Positions 24,826 to 34,819 of a DNA stretch of 64,000 nt are shown in pieces. The translations under genes and the position numbers were made by a program. Under the pieces are notes generated by a model. It did no database searches. It had not been told where the DNA came from and saw only the letters and a program-made list of their open reading frames with translations. Every line of letters starts with the position of its first letter. Position 1 is the first letter of the stretch. Origin of the DNA: Erythrobacter tepidarius (lineage in GTDB: Bacteria; Pseudomonadota; Alphaproteobacteria; Sphingomonadales; Sphingomonadaceae); the NCBI RefSeq assembly GCF_002155695.1, contig NZ_MUYJ01000005.1:62001-126000 (forward strand). Reading direction: 5' to 3'.

Positions 24826-26568
24826 GTGACCCCTTTCACCCCGCCGACCGCCGACCAATTGCTCGCCATCCGCGTCAATGCCGGAATCGACGAGCTGGCG
24901 CAGACCGAACGCTTCGCCCATGCCGAAGCCGACCTCGTCGAGGCCATCGTCGCAGGCGTGGGCCAGTTCGCGGCGGGCGAATTCGCGCCGCTCAACCGGA
25001 TCGGCGATCTCGAAGGCGCCAAGCTGGAGAATGGCCGCGTGCGCCTTCCGCAAGGCTTCGAGGCCGCCTACAAGGCCTATGTCGCGCAGGGCTGGAACGC
25101 CATCGCCTCGCCGGTGGCGCATGGCGGACAGGGGCTGCCCTTCATTCTCGCGTGCAACGTGCTGGAGAACCTCGGCGCGGCCAACATGGCCTTCACCCTG
25201 CTCCCGATGCTCAGCGTCGGGGCGATCGAAGCGCTCGAGCATCACGGCTCGCCGGCGCAGCAGGCGATGTATTTGCCCAATCTCGTCAGCGGGAAGTGGT
25301 CGGGCACGATGAACCTTACCGAGCCTGCCGCGGGCAGCGATGTCGGCGCGCTGCGATCCACCGCAACCCCGATCGAAGCCGGCCCCCTCGCCGGCAAATA
25401 TCGGATCAACGGCCAGAAAATCTACATCACCTGGGGTGAGCACGATCTGGCGGAGAACATCATCCACCTTGTCCTCGCCCGCCTGCCGGGTGCGCCGGAA
25501 GGCTCGCGCGGGATCTCGCTCTTCGTGGTTCCCAAGTATCACGTCAACGCCGACGGCAGCCTCGGCCCCAGGAACGATCTGCGCTGTGTCAGCCTCGAAC
25601 ACAAGCTCGGCATCAACGCCTCACCCACCTGCGTGATGAGCTATGGCGACAATGGCGAATGCATCGGCGAGCTGGTCGGCGCGCCCAACAAGGGCCTCGC
25701 AGCGATGTTCACGATGATGAACAATGCGCGCATCAATGTCGGCAATCAGGGCGTGCAGATCGGCGAGCGGGCGACCCAGCAGGCGCTCGCCTATGCCCAG
25801 ACCCGCGTGCAGTCGGCCCGCGCCGGCTCACCCGACAGGACGCCGGTGGCGATCATCGAACACCCGGACGTGCGCCGCATGATCCTGCGGATGAAGGCGC
25901 TGACCGAAGGCGCCCGCGCGTTGCTCTACTATTGCGCCGGACAGGTCGACCGTGGGAACCTCGGCGACGAGGCGGCCAAGACCCGTGCGGAGCTGCTGGT
26001 GCCGATGCTCAAGGCATGGGGCACGGACGTGGGCGTTGAAGTCGCGGGGCTGGGCATCCAGATCCACGGCGGGATGGGCTTCGTCGAGGAAACCGGCGCC
26101 GCCCAGCACTGGCGGGATTCGCGCATCGCCCCGATCTACGAAGGCACCAACGGGATTCAGGCCGCCGACCTCGTCACCCGCAAGCTGGGGCTGGAGGGCG
26201 GCGAGGCGCTGGTGCGGCTGTTCGAGACCATCCGCGCCGAAGCCGGCGGTGAACCCGCGCTTGCCGCGCTGGCGCAGGACTGCGCCCGGATCGCGCGGTG
26301 GATGCGCGACGAGGCGAGCCTTGACGATCGTCTCGCGGGCAGCGTGCCGTTCTGCACCATGGCCGCGGTTGCGGTGGCCGGGTGGCAGCTGATGAAGCAG
26401 GCCAAGGCGGTCGCCGCGGGCGCAGCCCCGGAACTCGCCGCAACCAAGCCGGTGACGGTGCGCTTCTTCCTCGAGAGGATCGTGCCCGAGGCCGCGGGCC
26501 TCAAGGCGGGGGCAACCGCGGGGGCAGATCTGCTCTACGCCCTGCCCGCTGCGGCGCTGGTCGGCTGA
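24826..26568 (+). CDS. Acyl-CoA dehydrogenase (DmdC-like long form)
   Basis: A 580-residue flavoprotein of the longer acyl-CoA dehydrogenase group that includes 3-methylmercaptopropionyl-CoA dehydrogenase DmdC. The FAD-binding stretches are TMNLTEPAAGSDVGALRSTA and INGQKIYITWGEHD, and the helical domain has IYEGTNGIQAADLVTRKLGLEGG with the presumed catalytic glutamate. An extra C-terminal domain of about 110 residues distinguishes this group. The GTG at 24826 has AAGGA about 10 bases upstream; the frame opens earlier at 24742 but that part overlaps the tsaC start. Substrate chain is unknown. Confidence 0.9.
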   Translation: MTPFTPPTADQLLAIRVNAGIDELAQTERFAHAEADLVEAIVAGVGQFAAGEFAPLNRIGDLEGAKLENGRVRLPQGFEAAYKAYVAQGWNAIASPVAHGGQGLPFILACNVLENLGAANMAFTLLPMLSVGAIEALEHHGSPAQQAMYLPNLVSGKWSGTMNLTEPAAGSDVGALRSTATPIEAGPLAGKYRINGQKIYITWGEHDLAENIIHLVLARLPGAPEGSRGISLFVVPKYHVNADGSLGPRNDLRCVSLEHKLGINASPTCVMSYGDNGECIGELVGAPNKGLAAMFTMMNNARINVGNQGVQIGERATQQALAYAQTRVQSARAGSPDRTPVAIIEHPDVRRMILRMKALTEGARALLYYCAGQVDRGNLGDEAAKTRAELLVPMLKAWGTDVGVEVAGLGIQIHGGMGFVEETGAAQHWRDSRIAPIYEGTNGIQAADLVTRKLGLEGGEALVRLFETIRAEAGGEPALAALAQDCARIARWMRDEASLDDRLAGSVPFCTMAAVAVAGWQLMKQAKAVAAGAAPELAATKPVTVRFFLERIVPEAAGLKAGATAGADLLYALPAAALVG

Positions 26569-26569
26569 G

Positions 26570-27385
26570 ATGGAGAAGGAGGGCGAACTCGCCCGCATTG
26601 CCGCCGCGCTCGAACGGCTCGCGCCCGCCTCCCCAGCGCCGACCGACTGGCGCGCACATCCCGCCTATTTGTGGGAGGGCGCAAGGGCGCGGGCAGTGCC
26701 GGTGCTCGATGCCCTGCCCCTGGCCGCGCTGCACGGGATCGAGCCGCAAAAGCATGCGCTGCGGGGCAACTGCGCCCGGCTCGCAAACGGTGCGGCGGCG
26801 CATGATGCGCTGCTGTGGGGCGCGCGTGGGATGGGCAAGTCGGCCCTGGTGCGCGCGGCGGTGGCCGATGTGCAAAGGGAGACCGACGCGCTGGCCCTCG
26901 TGCAGCTCGCGCCCGGCACCCTGCCGACCTTTCCCGCTCTGATCGCCGAACTGGCCGGGCAAAGCCGCGTCTTCCTGCTGTTTATCGACGACCTCGGTTT
27001 CGACGCCGAGGCACGGGCGGAGATGCTCGCCTTGCGGAGCCTGCTCGACGGCGGGATCGTGCCGCGCCCGCCGCATGTCCGGGTCGTCGTCACTGCCAAT
27101 CGCCGCGCGATTGTCACGCGCGAGGATCCCGGCGCGGCCTTGCACGAACGCGACGAGCGCGACGACGCGCTGGCGCTGGCTGACCGTTTCGGGCTGACAC
27201 TGGGCTTCCACCCGGCGGACAAGGACACCTATCTCGCGATTCTGGCGAGCTACCTCGCCCCGCTCGGGCTGGCCTTCGATGTCGAGGAGGCGATGGCCTT
27301 TGCCATCCAGCGCGGCAATCGCTCGGGCCGCACCGCGCTGCAATTCGCCACCGAAATTGCCGGGCGTGCGGGCCTCAGGCTCTAA
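26570..27385 (+). CDS. DUF815 family ATP-binding protein
   Basis: A 271-residue AAA-like ATPase of the DUF815 family. Walker A is WGARGMGKSALVRA (residues 83-96) and Walker B is FLLFIDDLGF; a sensor-like RVVVTANRR follows. The function is unknown. The ATG is one base after the acyl-CoA dehydrogenase stop, so they are likely co-transcribed. Its stop overlaps the convergent sugar dehydrogenase stop in CTAA. Confidence 0.88.
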   Translation: MEKEGELARIAAALERLAPASPAPTDWRAHPAYLWEGARARAVPVLDALPLAALHGIEPQKHALRGNCARLANGAAAHDALLWGARGMGKSALVRAAVADVQRETDALALVQLAPGTLPTFPALIAELAGQSRVFLLFIDDLGFDAEARAEMLALRSLLDGGIVPRPPHVRVVVTANRRAIVTREDPGAALHERDERDDALALADRFGLTLGFHPADKDTYLAILASYLAPLGLAFDVEEAMAFAIQRGNRSGRTALQFATEIAGRAGLRL

Positions 27386-28863
27386 TTGATCGACCCTGCG
27401 CTCTTGCGCAGGTAATCCTCCTCGAAGCTCGCGCGCGGATCGCGCAATTCGCGCCGGGGCGGCAGGCGTTCGCTCTTGAGCGGGGCGATGCCCGCAGCCG
27501 GCGAAGCCGAAGGCGAACGCACCCGCCAGATGATCCTCGCCGTATCGTCGGACACCAGCAGCGCCCCGTCACCGGCCCACTCCACCCAGGTCGGACGCCC
27601 GCGCGTGGTGCCATCGCCCTTGAGGAACCCGGTCAGCACCGGGATCGGCTGGCCGACCGGGTTGCCGAACTTGTCGAAGGCGACATAGATCACGTCATAG
27701 CCCGAAGGCGGCTTGCGGTTCCACGAACCGTGGCGGGCGATGAAGGCGCCTTGGGCAAACCTGCTGCCCATCACATGGCCCTGCTTGGCAAACACCAGGC
27801 CCAGCGCGGCCACGTGCGGCCCTAGCGCAAATTGCGGGTTGCGGGTGTATTCCTGCAGGAACCGGGGCATCGGCTCCTCGACCCGGCGGTCGAAATTGTT
27901 CCGGTAATAGATCCACGGCCAGCCGTAATGCGCGCCCACCGGCACATTGGTGAGGTAATCGGGCACCAGATCCGAACCGAGCATGTCGCGCTCGTTGACC
28001 GTGGTCCACAGCTCGCCGGTCCAGGGGCTGAAATCCATCCCGTTCGGATTGCGCAGGCCCATGGCGAAGGGGCGCTGGCGATCGGATTCAAGATTGTATT
28101 CCCAGATCATCGCCCGGCCCTGCTCGGCCGTCATGCCGCGTTCGCCGATATTGCTGGCCGAGCCGACCGCGATGAACAGGCGCTTGCCATCGGGTGCGAT
28201 CTCGATGTTGCGCATCCAGTGGTTGCCGCCTGCGGGCAGATCCATGAGCTTGCGCGGCGCGCCGCTCACTTTCTCGCTGCCGAGGGTATAGGGGAAGGCC
28301 AGCAAGGCGTTGTGATTGGCAACATAGAGCGTGCCGTCGCGCCAGCTCATGCCCGAGGGCGAATCCAGACCCTTCTCGAGGATCACCGCCTGCTTTTCGG
28401 CGGAGCCGTTGCCGTCCTCGTCGCGCAGCAGCACGATCTGGTTGGGCGATGCGCCGGCCGAGCCAGCCTTCTCGAACAGCCGCGCGGCAATCCAGCCCTC
28501 GATCCTGGCCATGATCCCGCCGCCGCTGTCACCCTCGGCCTTGGGCGCGCGGGTCAGTGCCACCAGCACATCGCCATTGGGCAGGGCGTAAAGCACGCGC
28601 GGATGGTCCAACCCCTCGGCAAAGCGTTTCACCTCCAGCCCTTCGGCCGGAGTCGGCGCCTCGCCCGCCTTCCAGCCCACCGGCTCGGCGATCTCGACGG
28701 TCGGGAAGGACTGTGGATCGGCCTCCTGCAACACCGGATCGGTGCCGGTGACAGCCTCGAGCGGGAGATCGGCGGTGTCGCCGCGGGTGATGAACCAGAA
28801 CCCCCCGGCGGCCAGCACCAGAATGACCCCAAGGGCGATTGCGATTTTGCGGAAGATTGCCAT
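27382..28863 (-). CDS. Membrane-anchored PQQ-dependent sugar dehydrogenase family protein
   Basis: A 493-residue protein with an N-terminal membrane anchor (IALGVILVLAAGGFWFI) and a six-bladed beta-propeller of the soluble glucose/sorbosone dehydrogenase family. Recognisable parts are GLDHPRVLYALPNGDVLVA, GGNHWMRNIEIAPDGKRLFIAVGS, GMRNPNG-like GLRNPNGMDFSP and APQGAFIARHGSWNR-like AQGAFIARHGSWNRKPPSGYDV. It should oxidise a sugar or aldose on the periplasmic side if PQQ is available. The start at 28863 is the first ATG before the anchor; the open frame continues far upstream but overlaps another gene. Confidence 0.88.
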   Translation of the reverse strand: MAIFRKIAIALGVILVLAAGGFWFITRGDTADLPLEAVTGTDPVLQEADPQSFPTVEIAEPVGWKAGEAPTPAEGLEVKRFAEGLDHPRVLYALPNGDVLVALTRAPKAEGDSGGGIMARIEGWIAARLFEKAGSAGASPNQIVLLRDEDGNGSAEKQAVILEKGLDSPSGMSWRDGTLYVANHNALLAFPYTLGSEKVSGAPRKLMDLPAGGNHWMRNIEIAPDGKRLFIAVGSASNIGERGMTAEQGRAMIWEYNLESDRQRPFAMGLRNPNGMDFSPWTGELWTTVNERDMLGSDLVPDYLTNVPVGAHYGWPWIYYRNNFDRRVEEPMPRFLQEYTRNPQFALGPHVAALGLVFAKQGHVMGSRFAQGAFIARHGSWNRKPPSGYDVIYVAFDKFGNPVGQPIPVLTGFLKGDGTTRGRPTWVEWAGDGALLVSDDTARIIWRVRSPSASPAAGIAPLKSERLPPRRELRDPRASFEEDYLRKSAGSIN

Positions 28864-28926
28864 GAGGGAGGGATAGAGCCGCCACGCCCCGGCGGCAACA
28901 CACAAGCTGCGAAGGCCGGCCGTGCC

Positions 28927-29424
28927 ATGTATGACTTCACACCCACCGCTACCACTGCATCCGAACGCTACCGCGAATTGCTCGACGCGGCCGACGCGCT
29001 GACCGCGGGGGAACCCGACGCAGTGGCCAACATGGCCAATGTCGCGGCACTCCTGTGGGCGTTCCTGCCCGATCTCAACTGGGCCGGGTTCTACCGCGTC
29101 GCCCCGACCAGGGATGGCGCAGCAAGCGAACTGGTGCTCGGGCCCTTTGTCGGGCGGCCCGCCTGCATCCGCATTCCCTTCGGCAAGGGCGTGTGCGGCA
29201 CGGCTGCGCAAAGTCGCGCGGCGCAACTTGTCGCCGATGTCCACGCCTTCCCCGGCCACATCGCCTGCGACGCGGCGAGCCGGTCGGAACTGGTGGTTCC
29301 CGTGCTGCGCGATGGCGCGGTGATCGCGGTGATCGATCTCGACAGCCCTTCCCCGGCCCGTTTCACCACGGCGGATACGGAAGGGATCACCGCTCTGGCG
29401 GCGCTGCTTTCGCCGCGGATCTGA
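28927..29424 (+). CDS. Free methionine-(R)-sulfoxide reductase (GAF domain)
   Basis: A 165-residue GAF-fold enzyme that reduces free methionine-R-sulfoxide in the cytoplasm. All three family cysteines are present at C80 (PACIRIPFG), C90 (GKGVCGTAAQ) and C114 (HIACDAASRSELVVP), matching C84, C94 and C118 of the E. coli enzyme. The tryptophan-rich LNWAGFYRV entrance motif is also intact. It diverges from the sugar dehydrogenase gene. Role: oxidative stress repair. Confidence 0.93.
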   Translation: MYDFTPTATTASERYRELLDAADALTAGEPDAVANMANVAALLWAFLPDLNWAGFYRVAPTRDGAASELVLGPFVGRPACIRIPFGKGVCGTAAQSRAAQLVADVHAFPGHIACDAASRSELVVPVLRDGAVIAVIDLDSPSPARFTTADTEGITALAALLSPRI

Positions 29425-29550
29425 CAAGCTCGGCAGGGCAAGTTTCCCGAAACGGGACAGCGCGTCCACCATCGCTTTGGGTGTGATGCGACTCGATGGT
29501 AGGCTCACGCCAACCATCCGCCGCGCCCGGCTGACCGAGGGGAAATTGCC

Positions 29551-30387
29551 ATGTCGAAACTGCTGCCCACTCTTTCGCTCGCCGCGCTGGCGCTCGCCCT
29601 TCCCGCGACGGCGAGCGCGCAGGATGAGGGCGATATGCCACCGCTCGCGCCGCTGAGCGAAGCCGAGGTCCGCAGCCTTCCGCCCGAATATCGCACCGCG
29701 CCCGTCCGCAGCACGGTGACCGAGACGCGGGAGATCATCGACGGGGTCGAAACCATCACCCGCACCCGCCGGATCGAATCACCCGCGCCCTCTGCGCAGG
29801 GCCATCCCCGCGGCTACGCCCCGCAGCTCGCCTATGCTCCCGCGCCGGTGGTTTTCGAGCGCGATCAGTGGCTCGAGGAATGCCGCCGCCGCACCGCGGG
29901 CCGCAGCAAGGATGATACCGGCACGATCATCGGGGGGCTGCTCGGCGCGCTGGCCGGCGGATTTGCCGGCTATGAAATCGCCGGCGCGGGCGACCGTGTG
30001 CTCGGGACCGTGCTCGGCGTCGGCGGCGGCGGACTGATCGGCGGCCTGCTCGGCAGCCTGTTCAACGGCAAGGAGGATGCCCGCTACGACTGCGAAGCCG
30101 CGCTCGATGCCTACCTCGGCCAGTACGGCACGCCCGGCCACCGCCTTGCCAGCCGCGAGATCGCCTATGCGCCCTACCCGGCCCAATATTCCTACGCCTA
30201 CCCCTACCCGGCCTATGCCTATGCCTATGCCTACGCCCCGCCGCCGATGGTGATGGTGGCGGTGCGCAGCGAGGTTCCACAGCAGGTCGTCGAGCGCGAG
30301 ACCGTGCGCGAGGAGACCTACACCGTCCCCGGCGCCGCACGCACCATCCGCGCGCCTTCACCCAAGATGATCAAGGGCGGCAACTAG
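29551..30387 (+). CDS. Exported glycine-zipper envelope protein
   Basis: A 278-residue protein with a Sec signal peptide (LSLAALALALPATASAQ). Residues 125-170 form a glycine zipper (GTIIGGLLGALAGGFAGYEIAGAGDRVLGTVLGVGGGGLIGGLLGSLF) like that of the Rickettsia 17-kDa surface antigen family, suggesting membrane insertion. A low-complexity stretch of YAYPYPAYAY repeats follows, encoded by tandem GCCTAT units. The C-terminus has VERETVREETYTVPG. No enzymatic motif is seen; it is probably an outer envelope protein. Confidence 0.75.
   Translation: MSKLLPTLSLAALALALPATASAQDEGDMPPLAPLSEAEVRSLPPEYRTAPVRSTVTETREIIDGVETITRTRRIESPAPSAQGHPRGYAPQLAYAPAPVVFERDQWLEECRRRTAGRSKDDTGTIIGGLLGALAGGFAGYEIAGAGDRVLGTVLGVGGGGLIGGLLGSLFNGKEDARYDCEAALDAYLGQYGTPGHRLASREIAYAPYPAQYSYAYPYPAYAYAYAYAPPPMVMVAVRSEVPQQVVERETVREETYTVPGAARTIRAPSPKMIKGGN
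30190..30240 (+). repeat. Short tandem GCCTAT/GCCTAC repeat
   Basis: Repeats of TAC/TAT and GCC/CCC codons, including three perfect GCCTAT units followed by GCCTAC, encode the Tyr-Ala/Tyr-Pro stretch of the glycine-zipper protein. Slippage would remain in frame because the unit is 6 bases. Confidence 0.6.
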
Positions 30388-30391
30388 GCCA

Positions 30392-30421
30392 TTTGCCTGC
30401 CGCATCGGCGGCAGAGGCAAA
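30392..30421. terminator. Possible bidirectional hairpin between convergent genes
   Basis: TTTGCC-T-GCCGC and GCGGC-AGA-GGCAAA pair with a small bulge around ATC, in the 95-bp gap between the glycine-zipper gene and parB, which converge. The A/T bases at the stem ends could serve both directions. Weak evidence. Confidence 0.35.
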
Positions 30422-30482
30422 CCCCAGAGCGTTGCGCCGCACGATTGCGGCGGCTGGTGGCCTCAGGGCGTGACGCGCTGCC

Positions 30483-31448
30483 TCAGAACTCGCCGCCGGT
30501 GAGGCGCTGACACACCAGATCGAGCTGGTCGAGCGTGGTGTAGCGGATCGTGATCGTGCCTTTGCGCGGATCGGCATCAGGCCTGATCTTCACGCCAAGA
30601 CCAAGAAATTCCTCGAGATGTTGTTGGACCGCGAGGATATCGGCATTCTCCGACGGCTCCTGCCCGCGTGGCTTGGACGCCGCGGCGGGACGCTTGGCCG
30701 GATCGCGGGTCAATGTCTCGACTTCGCGGACCGACAGGCCTTGCTGCACCGCGATTTCGGCCAGCTCGATCGCATCGTCGCGACCGATCAAGGCGCGCGC
30801 GTGGCCGATCGACAGCTGGCCGCGATCGACCAGGTCGAGCACCCGTTCCGGCAGCGTCATCAGGCGCATCATGTTGGCGACATGGCTGCGCGACTTTTCG
30901 ACCATCTTGGCGATGTCGACCTGGATCATGCCTTCCTGCTCGGCCAGCCGATGATAGGCGCGCGCTTCCTCGACCGGGCTGAGATCCTCGCGCTGCAGGT
31001 TCTCGATCAGCGCCAGCGCCATCACTTCACGATCGGACAGATCGCGCACCAGCGCCGGGATCTCGTGCAGCCGCGCCTTCTGCGCCGCCCGCCAGCGCCG
31101 TTCACCCGCGACCAGCTGGTATCCGGTCCCTTCAGGATGCGGACGAACGATGATCGGCTGAATCACCCCGCGCGTGGCGATCGAGGCCGCGAGCTCGGCG
31201 AGCGCGGCCTCATCGAAGTGCTTGCGCGGGTTGCCCGGCAGCGGCTTGATCGTCGCCAGCGCCAGCATCCGCAGCGCCGTGCCCTCCGCGCCGGGGGCTG
31301 GGGCCGCATCCTCACGCCGCACCAGCGGCTCTTCGCGCCGGGTTTCACCCAAAAGCGCGCCTAGGCCCTTGCCGAGCCGCCGTGGCTTCTCGGTCGAGGG
31401 ACGCGAAAGCGAGGAAATTTCCATCGGTTGTGTCGTATTCTCAGTCAT
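30483..31448 (-). CDS. parB: Chromosome partitioning protein ParB
   Basis: A 321-residue CTP-dependent centromere-binding protein. The N-terminal RRLGKGLGALLGE box contacts ParA. The CTP-binding region includes PGNPRKHFDEAALAELAASI and the GERRWRA motif. A helix-turn-helix (SPVEEARAYHRLAEQEGMIQVDIAKMVEKSRSHVANMMRL) reads parS, and the C-terminal dimerisation domain ends at TLDQLDLVCQRL. Its ATG overlaps the parA stop (ATGA). Six parS sites lie 0.9-4.2 kb upstream in the same gene run. Confidence 0.97.
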   Translation of the reverse strand: MTENTTQPMEISSLSRPSTEKPRRLGKGLGALLGETRREEPLVRREDAAPAPGAEGTALRMLALATIKPLPGNPRKHFDEAALAELAASIATRGVIQPIIVRPHPEGTGYQLVAGERRWRAAQKARLHEIPALVRDLSDREVMALALIENLQREDLSPVEEARAYHRLAEQEGMIQVDIAKMVEKSRSHVANMMRLMTLPERVLDLVDRGQLSIGHARALIGRDDAIELAEIAVQQGLSVREVETLTRDPAKRPAAASKPRGQEPSENADILAVQQHLEEFLGLGVKIRPDADPRKGTITIRYTTLDQLDLVCQRLTGGEF

Positions 31449-32221
31449 GCGGCCTGTCTTTCGGCGGGAAAGCGACCGATCAGCTCGCGCGCCAGCGACA
31501 TATAGGCGCGGCTGCCGGTGCAGTGCTGGTCATAGACCAGCGCGGGAAGCCCGTGGCTGGGCGCCTCGGACAGGCGGACGTTGCGCGGGATCACCGTGTC
31601 GAAGACCAGCTTGCCGAGGCAATCGCGCACGTCTTCGGAGACCTGATCGGTCAAGCGGTTGCGACGGTCGAACATGGTCAGCGCCACACCGATGATCCCG
31701 AGACGCGGGTTGAAGCGCTGCTGCACCTGGTCGACCGTCTGGAGCAGCTGGGAAAGCCCTTCGAGCGCGAAGAATTCGCACTGCAACGGCACCAGCAGCG
31801 TATCCGCGGCGCACAGCGCATTGAGCGTCAGCAGGCCGAGCGAGGGCGGGCAATCGATGAAGGCAATGTCGTGGCCCTTGTGGTGCTCCAGCGCATGCCG
31901 CAGCCGTGCGGTGCGCTCTTCCACCGCGACCAACTCGACCTCCGCCCCCGACAGATCGACCGTTGCCGGAACGATGTCGAGGCGCGGAATGCTGGTCGGG
32001 ATGATGGCCTCTTCGAGCGCAACCCCGTCGACCAGCAGATCATAGCTCGAAACCGCGCGCGCGGCGGCATGGACGCCCAGGCCGGTCGAGGCATTGCCCT
32101 GCGGATCAAGATCGATCAGCAAGGTGCGCCACCCCGTCGCCGCCATCGCCGTGGCGATATTGATCGCAGTGGTGGTCTTGCCCACTCCGCCCTTCTGATT
32201 GGCAATCGCGATGGTCAGCAT
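31445..32221 (-). CDS. parA: Chromosome partitioning ATPase ParA
   Basis: A 258-residue deviant Walker ATPase that moves ParB-parS complexes. Walker A is ANQKGGVGKTTTAINIA at residues 7-23; Walker A' and B regions are LLIDLDPQGNASTGLG and IAFIDCPPSLGLLTLNAL. The ATG at 32221 gives the canonical MLTIAIANQKGG start; the longer frame from 32257 is unlikely. It is the first gene of parAB, just downstream of rsmG. Confidence 0.97.
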   Translation of the reverse strand: MLTIAIANQKGGVGKTTTAINIATAMAATGWRTLLIDLDPQGNASTGLGVHAAARAVSSYDLLVDGVALEEAIIPTSIPRLDIVPATVDLSGAEVELVAVEERTARLRHALEHHKGHDIAFIDCPPSLGLLTLNALCAADTLLVPLQCEFFALEGLSQLLQTVDQVQQRFNPRLGIIGVALTMFDRRNRLTDQVSEDVRDCLGKLVFDTVIPRNVRLSEAPSHGLPALVYDQHCTGSRAYMSLARELIGRFPAERQAA

Positions 32222-32270
32222 GGCCCGTTCTGTCCTTCCCGCGTGCGGATCCCGCAAGTTCTTGCGCGTG

Positions 32271-32897
32271 TCAGGCCTTCACAATGATTCCCGCGTCGGG
32301 ATCGGTCAAGGAATGTTTCACGTGAAACATTGCCCGAATCGAAGGCTTGAGCGCCTCCAACTCCTGCGCCGCCGAACGTCCCTTGGGCAACACATAGGCG
32401 GTCTGCCTTGTGGAGAAGGGTGCGGACAAGGCCAGAAGTTTGGGCAATGGCGCAAATGCGCGTGCCGAAATGGCGCGTGCGGGGAAGGGTGTAACCCGCT
32501 CAAGCCGTTGACCTTCAACCCGGCACTTCTTCAGATCGAGCGCGGCAATCGCGGTTTCGAGGAATTCCACCCGGCGCGCACGGGATTCGACCAGCACCAC
32601 CGGCATGGCGGGGCACAGCGCCGCGATCACCAGACCGGGAAAACCCGGCCCGCTGCCAAGATCGAGCCACGGGCCCTGCGCGTTCGGCCCCAATGTTTCA
32701 CGTGAAACATTTTCGATCAGCTGCGCCGAATCTGCGATGTGGCGCTGCCAGACATGCGGCTCGGTGGCCTTGGCGATGAGGTTCTGACGCTGGTTCTCCG
32801 CCAGCACCAGCGCAGCAAAGGTTTCCAGCCGCGCCATCCCCGCCGCGTCGGTCAGACCGGCGAGATAGGCTCGGGCTTCCTCTTCGGTGCGAATCAT
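32271..32897 (-). CDS. rsmG: 16S rRNA (guanine(527)-N(7))-methyltransferase RsmG
   Basis: A 208-residue SAM-dependent methyltransferase (GidB) acting on G527 of 16S rRNA. The SAM motif is [13 protein letters not shown], followed by [13 protein letters not shown] and the [11 protein letters not shown] segment. Two perfect parS sites are embedded in the gene, encoding NVSRET (32694-32709) and MFHVKH (32314-32329) without disrupting the frame. Its ATG overlaps the mnmG stop. Confidence 0.96.
   Translation of the reverse strand: MIRTEEEARAYLAGLTDAAGMARLETFAALVLAENQRQNLIAKATEPHVWQRHIADSAQLIENVSRETLGPNAQGPWLDLGSGPGFPGLVIAALCPAMPVVLVESRARRVEFLETAIAALDLKKCRVEGQRLERVTPFPARAISARAFAPLPKLLALSAPFSTRQTAYVLPKGRSAAQELEALKPSIRAMFHVKHSLTDPDAGIIVKA
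32314..32329. other. parS centromere site within rsmG (3' end)
   Basis: TGTTTCACGTGAAACA, the exact 16-bp ParB-binding palindrome. In the rsmG frame it is read as part of MFHVKH near the C-terminus. Confidence 0.95.
32694..32709. other. parS centromere site within rsmG (middle)
   Basis: TGTTTCACGTGAAACA, exact consensus. In the rsmG frame it is read as part of NVSRET, a different reading phase from the site at 32314. Confidence 0.95.
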
Positions 32898-34744
32898 CCG
32901 GCCTGCCGGCGCCGCGCATGGACGAGCAATGCCGCGAGCGCTGCCGGCGTCACGCCGGGAACCCGCCCGGCAGCCGCCAGCGTTCGGGGCGCCGCCTTGG
33001 TGAGACGCTCGACCATCTCGTTGGAGAGTCCGGGCACCTCGGCATAGGGAAATCCCGCAGGAAGCGGCAGCGCCTCACTCGCCCGCAGATCGCGCAATTC
33101 GGCATCCTGGCGGGCAAGGTAGGGGGCATAGGCCGCATCCTCGGCCATTTCCTCGGCGAGCAGCGGGTCGAGCGCGGTGATCTCGGCCAGCCAGGGCGCC
33201 AGCGCGTCAAGGGTGACCCCGTCATGGCGCAGCCATTCGGACAGCGGCTTTTCGCCATGATCGCGCCGCACCGGCAGGCCGCGTTCGGCGAGTTCGCGGG
33301 CGTGGACCTTCTGCGAATGTTTCACGTGAAACATTTGCCGCACCTCCTCGCGCCGCTCCCACCAGCGCCGACGCTCCTCACCCACACACCCCGCGGCAAT
33401 ACCCAGTCCCGTCAGGCGGGTCGCGGCATTGTTGGCGCGCAGCCGCAGGCGATATTCCGCGCGCGCGGTCAGCATTCGGTATGGCTCGGACACGCCCTGA
33501 AGGGTCAAATCATCAATCATCACCGCAATATAGCTGTTGGCCCGATCGAGCTGCGGGGCCTCTTTGCCGAGCGCCGCAGCGGCCGCCTCAAGCCCAGCGA
33601 CCAAGCCCTGGGCGGCCGCTTCCTCGTATCCGGTGGTGCCGTTGATCTGCCCGGCGCAATAGAGCCCGGGGATCGCCCGCACCTGCAGATCGGGCGTCAG
33701 CGCGCGCGGATCGATGTGGTCGTACTCCACCGCATAGCCGGGTTGCACGATCACCGCCCGCGCGCAGCCCGGCATGGTGCGCACCACCGTCTCCTGGACA
33801 TCGACCGGAAGCGAGGTGCTGATGCCGTTGGGATAAACCAGATGGGTATCGAGCCCCTCCGGCTCGAGGAACACCTGATGCCCGTCGCGGTCGCCAAACC
33901 GGTGGATCTTGTCCTCGATCGAGGGGCAATAGCGCGGCCCCGCGGCCGCAATCGCGCCTGAGAACAGCGGCGAGCGGTGGAGATTGGCGCGGATCGCGTC
34001 GTGCCCTGCCTGGGTGGTGCGGGTGATCGCGCAAAAGATTTGCGGATTGCGCCGCCTGGGGGTGAGCGGCGACATGGTCCAGCTCTCATCATCGGAGGGC
34101 TGCTCTTCGAGCACCGCCCAATCGATCGTCCGGCCATCGAGACGCGGGGGCGTGCCCGTCTTGAGCCGGGCCATCGGCAGCGCTGCCTCGCGCAGCTGCC
34201 GGGCAAGGCGCTGGGCGGCGTTCTCGCCGATGCGCCCGCCCACGAAGCGCTCCTCGCCGCGGAACAGCACCCCGCCGAGGAAAGTGCCGGTGCACAGCAC
34301 GACACGGCCCGCTTCCAGCATGGTGCCCTCGGCGAGTTCCAGCCCGGCCACCGCCCCGCCCTTCAGCACCAGCGCCGCCGCCTCGCCCTGCACCAGGGTG
34401 AGATTGGCCTGCGCGCGCACCATCGCCTGCACCGCCGCCTTGAACCGCACCCGGTCCGCCTGCACCCGCGGGCCCCAGACCGCGCTGCCCTTGGAGCGAT
34501 TGAGCATCCGGTAGTGAATCGCGCCCGCGTCCGCCGCAAGACCGATCACGCCGTCGAGCGCGTCGACCTCGCGCACGAGATGTCCCTTGCCCAGCCCACC
34601 GATCGCCGGATTGCAGCTCATCGCGCCGATGGCGTCGAGATCGAACGAAACCAGCGCGGTGCGTGCACCCATGCGGGCTGCCGCGCAGGCAGCCTCCACC
34701 CCGGCGTGACCGCCGCCGATGACAAGCACGTCGAAGGAATGCAT
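32894..34744 (-). CDS. mnmG: tRNA uridine-5-carboxymethylaminomethyl(34) synthesis enzyme MnmG
   Basis: A 616-residue FAD-dependent partner of MnmE (GidA) that modifies wobble uridine 34. The FAD-binding [18 protein letters not shown] is at residues 9-26; the family signatures [24 protein letters not shown] and [18 protein letters not shown] are intact. The ATG at 34744 is chosen over an upstream frame start at 34780. A perfect parS at 33318-33333 encodes MFHVKH inside the C-terminal helical region. Confidence 0.97.
   Translation of the reverse strand: MHSFDVLVIGGGHAGVEAACAAARMGARTALVSFDLDAIGAMSCNPAIGGLGKGHLVREVDALDGVIGLAADAGAIHYRMLNRSKGSAVWGPRVQADRVRFKAAVQAMVRAQANLTLVQGEAAALVLKGGAVAGLELAEGTMLEAGRVVLCTGTFLGGVLFRGEERFVGGRIGENAAQRLARQLREAALPMARLKTGTPPRLDGRTIDWAVLEEQPSDDESWTMSPLTPRRRNPQIFCAITRTTQAGHDAIRANLHRSPLFSGAIAAAGPRYCPSIEDKIHRFGDRDGHQVFLEPEGLDTHLVYPNGISTSLPVDVQETVVRTMPGCARAVIVQPGYAVEYDHIDPRALTPDLQVRAIPGLYCAGQINGTTGYEEAAAQGLVAGLEAAAAALGKEAPQLDRANSYIAVMIDDLTLQGVSEPYRMLTARAEYRLRLRANNAATRLTGLGIAAGCVGEERRRWWERREEVRQMFHVKHSQKVHARELAERGLPVRRDHGEKPLSEWLRHDGVTLDALAPWLAEITALDPLLAEEMAEDAAYAPYLARQDAELRDLRASEALPLPAGFPYAEVPGLSNEMVERLTKAAPRTLAAAGRVPGVTPAALAALLVHARRRQAG
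33318..33333. other. parS centromere site within mnmG
   Basis: TGTTTCACGTGAAACA, exact consensus, read in the mnmG frame as MFHVKH. Confidence 0.95.
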
Positions 34745-34819
34745 GGCCGCGCAGATAGGCCCTGGTGCGGGGATCGTCAAAGCGGATTTGGCTGCGCGCG
34801 ACCGGCGCTTGCCCGCGAA

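Noticed and set aside
27832..28926. Long N-terminal extension of the methionine sulfoxide reductase frame
   Set aside because: The extension is antisense to the sugar dehydrogenase; the GAF protein starts at 28927, matching family length and cysteine spacing.
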